From: Nocardia sp. NRRL S-836
GTDB taxonomy: Bacteria > Actinomycetota > Actinomycetes > Mycobacteriales > Pseudonocardiaceae
DNA length: 64,000 nucleotides
Assembly (NCBI RefSeq): GCF_001279525.1
Contig: NZ_LGDY01000001.1
Location: forward strand, 248,001-312,000
Reading direction: 5' to 3'
A program made the position numbers and the translations under genes. Positions 60,622 to 64,000 of this stretch are shown here, piece by piece (position 1 is the first letter of the stretch; every line of letters begins with the position of its first letter). The notes under the pieces were generated by a model. It had not been told where the DNA came from, ran no database searches, and saw only the letters and a program-made list of their open reading frames with translations.

Positions 60622-61500
60622 ATGATGGTCGACCACGACGGCACGCCGTTGCGCACGAACCGCGTCGCACTCAGCGGCACGGCCCTGCACTACCGGACAG
60701 GCGGAAGCGGCCCCGCCGTGGTCCTGCTACACGGCGTGCCGAAGACCGGCTACCACTGGCGGCACCTCGTCCCGAGGCTGACGCCGCACCACACCGTCGT
60801 CGTCGCCGACCTGCGCGGCCTGGGCGACTCGGGCCACCCGGCCGACGGCTACGACTCCGCGACCATGAGCGACGACATCGCGGAGCTGATGGCCCACCTC
60901 GGCCACGAGGAGTACGCGGTGATCGGTGAGGACTGGGGTGCCGTGATCGGCTACCAGCTCGCCGCACGCCACCGCGACCACGTCCGGGCGCTGGTGTTCG
61001 CCGAGGCGTTGTTCCCCGGCTTCGGCTTCGAGGACCACACCGCGCTCACCGCCGAGAACGCGTCCGGCATGCACCTGTGGCACCTGGGCTTCTACTTCCA
61101 GCCGGACGTGCCCGAGATGCTGATCGCCGGGCACGAGCGCGAGCTGATCACGTACATGATCAAGTCGGAACGCGCCCGTCCCGACAGCGCGACACCCGAC
61201 GCGGTGGACGAGTACGTGCGCTGCTACTCCCTGCCCGGTGGCATCCGCGCGATGCTGGAGATCTACCGCGCGATCCTCGTCGACGCCGAGCAGAACCGGC
61301 AGGCCGCGCAGCGGAAACTGGACATCCCGGTGCTCGCGCTCGGCGGCGCCCACTTCGTCGGCGACCGCGCCGAGTCGCAGATGCGGCTGATGGCCGACGA
61401 CGTCACCGGCCACGTCTTCGACGCCGGGCACGACCTCGCCGAGGAGGTGCCGGACGAGGTGGCCGACGTGGTCCTGCCGTTCCTGGCCAAGTCGCTCTGA
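60622..61500 (+). CDS. Alpha/beta hydrolase, epoxide hydrolase/haloalkane dehalogenase-like
   Basis: A 292-aa alpha/beta hydrolase. The oxyanion motif is VVLLHGVPKTGYHW, the nucleophile elbow GEDWGAVIGYQLA has Asp rather than Ser, and the late histidine is in FDAGHDLAEEVPDEVA. An Asp nucleophile followed by Trp is typical of soluble epoxide hydrolases and dehalogenases. The ATG follows GGGAAG at 5 nt; a second ATG is adjacent at 60625. It lies downstream of the TetR gene. Confidence 0.9.
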   Translation: MMVDHDGTPLRTNRVALSGTALHYRTGGSGPAVVLLHGVPKTGYHWRHLVPRLTPHHTVVVADLRGLGDSGHPADGYDSATMSDDIAELMAHLGHEEYAVIGEDWGAVIGYQLAARHRDHVRALVFAEALFPGFGFEDHTALTAENASGMHLWHLGFYFQPDVPEMLIAGHERELITYMIKSERARPDSATPDAVDEYVRCYSLPGGIRAMLEIYRAILVDAEQNRQAAQRKLDIPVLALGGAHFVGDRAESQMRLMADDVTGHVFDAGHDLAEEVPDEVADVVLPFLAKSL

Positions 61501-61504
61501 CCAC

Positions 61505-61547
61505 GGCGGGCCGGTCGGCCGCACGGCACCCCGCCGACCGGTCCGCC
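61505..61547 (+). terminator. Hairpin after the hydrolase gene
   Basis: Arms of 15 bp with one mismatch (GGCGGGCCGGTCGGC and GCCGACCGGTCCGCC) and a 13-nt loop, starting 5 nt after the stop codon. Confidence 0.65.
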
Positions 61548-61636
61548 GCCTGGTCCGCACGATCTGACCTGTGTTCGCGGGCCGCGGGAGGGAGGATTGA
61601 ACACGAAGGTCTTTCAACGGGTGGAGGTGGCAGGCC

Positions 61637-63649
61637 GTGGGTGGTGACGACTGGGTGTTCGGCTTCGGGTCCAATTCGCTGGAGGACCTGGTCGGAAAGC
61701 TGTTCGGCGGGCTGGGTCAGCCCCCGTCCGCGACGCGGCGCACGGACCACTTCGGCCGCGACCTCACCGCCGCGGCACGGGACGGCCTGCTCGACCCGGT
61801 GATCGGCCGCGACGACGTGATCGACGAGGTGCTGGAGGTGCTGTCGCGGCGCACCAAGAACAACCCCGTCCTGATCGGGGATCCGGGGGTGGGCAAGACG
61901 GCGATCGTCGAGGGCATCGCGGCCCGCATCGCGAGTGGCGACGTCCCGGCCACGCTGAGCGGCCGGCGGCTGATCTCGCTGGACCTGGCAGGCATGGTCG
62001 CGGGGGCGAAGTACCGGGGCGAGTTCGAGGAACGGCTCGAGGGCGTCATCCAGGAGGTGGCCGCGACGAACCGGATGGTGGTGCTGTTCATCGACGAGCT
62101 GCACACCGTGGTGGGCGCGGGCAGTGCCGAAGGCGCGCCGATGGACGCCGCGAACATCCTCAAGCCCGTGCTCACGACCGGACGGCTCCAGGTCATCGGC
62201 GCCACGACGGCCGAGGAGTACCGGCGGCACGTCGCGAAGGACGCCGCGTTCGAGCGGCGGTTCCAGCCGATCATGGTGAACGAGCCGACGACCGACGAGA
62301 CGGTCGCGATCCTGCGCGGCCTGCGCACCCGGTACGAGACGCACCACGGGGTGCGGATCACCGACGAGGCGATCGTGACCGCCGTGGAGCTGTCGGCCCG
62401 GTACGTCACCGACCGGTTCCTGCCGGACAAGGCGGTCGACCTGGTGGACCGCGCCGGCGCACGGGTCCGGCTGCGGGAGAAGTCCCCGATGCCGCCCGAC
62501 CCGGCGGAGCTGGAGCAGCGGGTGGACCGGCTGAAGCGGGAGAGGACCGCCGCCCAGGGCGACGACGTCCCGGTCCTCGACGACGAGCTGGACCGCGCGG
62601 TCGCCGACCTGGAGGCCGCCCGCATCGCGCTGGCCAACGCGCCCGAGGTCGGCGCGAACGACGTCGCCGAGGTCGTGTCCCGCAGCACGGGCATCCCGGT
62701 CGCCCAGCTCACCGAGGCCGAACGGCACCGGTTGCTGCACCTGGAGGAGCACCTGCACCAGCGGATCATCGGGCAGGACGAGGCGGTGGAGGCCGTCGCC
62801 GACGCGGTCCGCCAGGGCCGTGCGGGCCTCAAGCACCCGCACCGGCCCATCGGCTCGTTCTTGTTCCTCGGCCCGACCGGCGTGGGCAAGACCGAGGTCG
62901 CGCGGGCGCTGGCGGAGGCGCTCTTCTGGTCGCAGGACCGGCTGATCCGGTTCGACATGAGCGAGTTCTCCCAGCAGCACACGGTCGCGCGGCTGATCGG
63001 CGCGCCACCGGGATACGTCGGCTACGAGGACGCCGGCCAACTCACCGGCGCGGTCCGGCGCGTGCCGTACGCGGTCCTGCTGCTGGACGAGATCGAGAAG
63101 GCGCACCCCGACGTCTTCAACACCCTGCTGCAGGTGCTCGACGCGGGCCGGCTCACCGACGCCCAGGGACGCACCGCCGACTTCACCAACACCGTGATCA
63201 TCATGACCAGCAACATCGGCGCCGAGCAACTGCTGGCCGCGGCCGGCTCGGGCGTCGAGGTCGAGCAGCTGCGGGACCCGCTGATGGCCACGGTCCGGCG
63301 CCACTTCCGCCCCGAGTTCCTCAACCGCCTGGACGAGATCATCCTGTTCCGCGGCCTGGACGCGGGCCAGCTGCGGCAGATCACGGCGTTGCTGCTCGAC
63401 CGCACCCGGCAACGGCTGCGCGAGCAGAACATCACGCTGGAGGTGGACGACCAGGCCGTCGACTGGCTCGCCACCCGCGGCTACGTCCCCGAGTACGGTG
63501 CCCGGCCGTTGCGCCGCACCATCGCCAAAGAACTCGACCGGCGGCTGTCCCGCGCGTTGCTCTCGGGTGAGTTGCGCAGCGGGCAGCACGTCCTCGTCAC
63601 GGTCATCGACTCGGAACTGGCACTGACCATCTCCGATCCCCCGGCCTGA
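61637..63649 (+). CDS. Clp-family AAA+ unfoldase lacking the N domain (ClpA/ClpC-like)
   Basis: A 670-aa protein starting at a GTG. A short Gly/Phe-rich leader ([24 protein letters not shown]) replaces the usual N-terminal Clp repeat domain. The first AAA+ module has GDPGVGKT (about 79) and [12 protein letters not shown]. The second has GPTGVGKT (about 412), [15 protein letters not shown] and the pore loop [11 protein letters not shown]. The region between the modules is short ([10 protein letters not shown] to [13 protein letters not shown]), without a ClpB-type long coiled coil. I see no clear tripeptide loop for ClpP, so partnership with ClpP is uncertain. It is not the housekeeping ClpC, which is about 840 aa. 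Confidence 0.9.
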   Translation: MGGDDWVFGFGSNSLEDLVGKLFGGLGQPPSATRRTDHFGRDLTAAARDGLLDPVIGRDDVIDEVLEVLSRRTKNNPVLIGDPGVGKTAIVEGIAARIASGDVPATLSGRRLISLDLAGMVAGAKYRGEFEERLEGVIQEVAATNRMVVLFIDELHTVVGAGSAEGAPMDAANILKPVLTTGRLQVIGATTAEEYRRHVAKDAAFERRFQPIMVNEPTTDETVAILRGLRTRYETHHGVRITDEAIVTAVELSARYVTDRFLPDKAVDLVDRAGARVRLREKSPMPPDPAELEQRVDRLKRERTAAQGDDVPVLDDELDRAVADLEAARIALANAPEVGANDVAEVVSRSTGIPVAQLTEAERHRLLHLEEHLHQRIIGQDEAVEAVADAVRQGRAGLKHPHRPIGSFLFLGPTGVGKTEVARALAEALFWSQDRLIRFDMSEFSQQHTVARLIGAPPGYVGYEDAGQLTGAVRRVPYAVLLLDEIEKAHPDVFNTLLQVLDAGRLTDAQGRTADFTNTVIIMTSNIGAEQLLAAAGSGVEVEQLRDPLMATVRRHFRPEFLNRLDEIILFRGLDAGQLRQITALLLDRTRQRLREQNITLEVDDQAVDWLATRGYVPEYGARPLRRTIAKELDRRLSRALLSGELRSGQHVLVTVIDSELALTISDPPA

Positions 63650-63857
63650 TAACGTCTCTCATTTATTCCGGCATTCACGAATGAGCCCGGGGCGGCGACA
63701 AACAAAACATGCATCCGTTTCTCAACAGACCCGAGATATCCGCATTGGCCACCGGCGTCAAGGGCTCACACCCGGATGTCGCCGTGTGCCTACTTGGGTA
63801 CTGAGCTGCACGTTCACGAGAGTCGAGGGTCCCTGCGGATTACCTGCTGCGCCGAAC

Positions 63858-63888
63858 GAGTGTTTCAGATAATTCACGTGAAACACTC
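63858..63888. promoter_or_regulatory. 10-bp inverted repeat upstream of the last gene
   Basis: GAGTGTTTCA and TGAAACACTC, exact complements with an 11-nt spacer, 75 bp before the ATG at 63964. A second dyad, CTGGCG-TT-CGCCAG, lies closer, near 63919. Either may be an operator or leader hairpin. The remaining bases from 63650 show no gene. Confidence 0.5.
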
Positions 63889-63963
63889 CCGCTCACATCA
63901 CGACTTCCCTTTCGTGCGCTGGCGTTCGCCAGTCGCGGAAGCAGCTTCAGGGAAGTGAGCGAA

Positions 63964-64000
63964 ATGCGAAACGTTATCCGCTCTTTGATCACCGGCGTGT
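63964..64000 (+). CDS. Start of a gene cut by the window end
   Basis: An ATG with AGGGAAG about 8 nt upstream opens a frame beginning MRNVIRSLITGV, which continues past the window. The basic then hydrophobic start would fit a signal peptide or membrane protein. Only 12 codons are visible, so the product is unknown. Confidence 0.4.
   Translation, partial: MRNVIRSLITGV

Overview
This window is one stretch of high-GC, GTG-rich actinobacterial chromosome. The gene families, long 4-nt start/stop overlaps, a cholesterol oxidase, a CebR-type box and a GAP1/double-GTPase cluster point to a filamentous actinomycete. I infer something near Pseudonocardiaceae (Lentzea/Saccharothrix-like). No rRNA, tRNA, CRISPR, IS element or prophage was recognised.

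Layout. 0-5 kb: the 3' part of a thiolase gene, a hotdog thioesterase, an HxlR regulator and ileS. 5.8-16.6 kb: the standout region, a tightly coupled operon of a membrane vWA protein, a lid-less Hsp70, an Fn3-repeat protein with a J-like N-terminus, a zinc-ribbon GTPase, a GAP1-type protein, a membrane zinc-ribbon GTPase and a 45-aa membrane peptide, closed by a convergent grpE-like gene behind an inverted repeat. This resembles the multi-component NTP-dependent conflict systems predicted by comparative genomics; its function is unknown. 16.7-20 kb: a small steroid-related module (DapB-like reductase, CMD protein, cholesterol oxidase) with KstR-like 14-bp operators. 20-23 kb: dinB with a LexA box over its start, and an ArfA/ArfC-like pair (BON/OmpA-like protein and sunset-domain protein).

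23-30.6 kb: a decayed, multiply deleted duplicate of the LysR/amidohydrolase pair that sits intact 3 kb downstream; between the two copies are an HTH protein behind a 26-bp palindrome, a secreted papain-like peptidase and a membrane-anchored partner. Then come a second LysR and a FAD monooxygenase. 31-39 kb: a DszC/SfnB-like flavin enzyme, a small secreted protein, a salicylate synthase with a methyltransferase, an Ada-AlkA fusion with Ogt, and an MFS exporter.

39-55 kb: plant polysaccharide degradation. A secreted CE3-GH5-Fn3-CBM2 enzyme lies behind a CebR-like box. Next is a rhamnogalacturonan-I locus: LacI regulator, PL11 lyase, CE2-like esterase, a GH43 relic, a cupin/PmoA-like/Gfo-Idh/ABC importer operon with no ATPase gene, a CE12 esterase and a beta-helix protein. 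The lyase, importer and CE12 units share a LacI-type operator close to GGAAAACGCTTTCC. 55-64 kb: an orphan ketosynthase, a PAS-GGDEF-EAL protein, a ferritin-like pseudogene, a TetR/epoxide-hydrolase-like pair with a leaderless promoter, a Clp ATPase lacking the N domain, and the first codons of a further gene.
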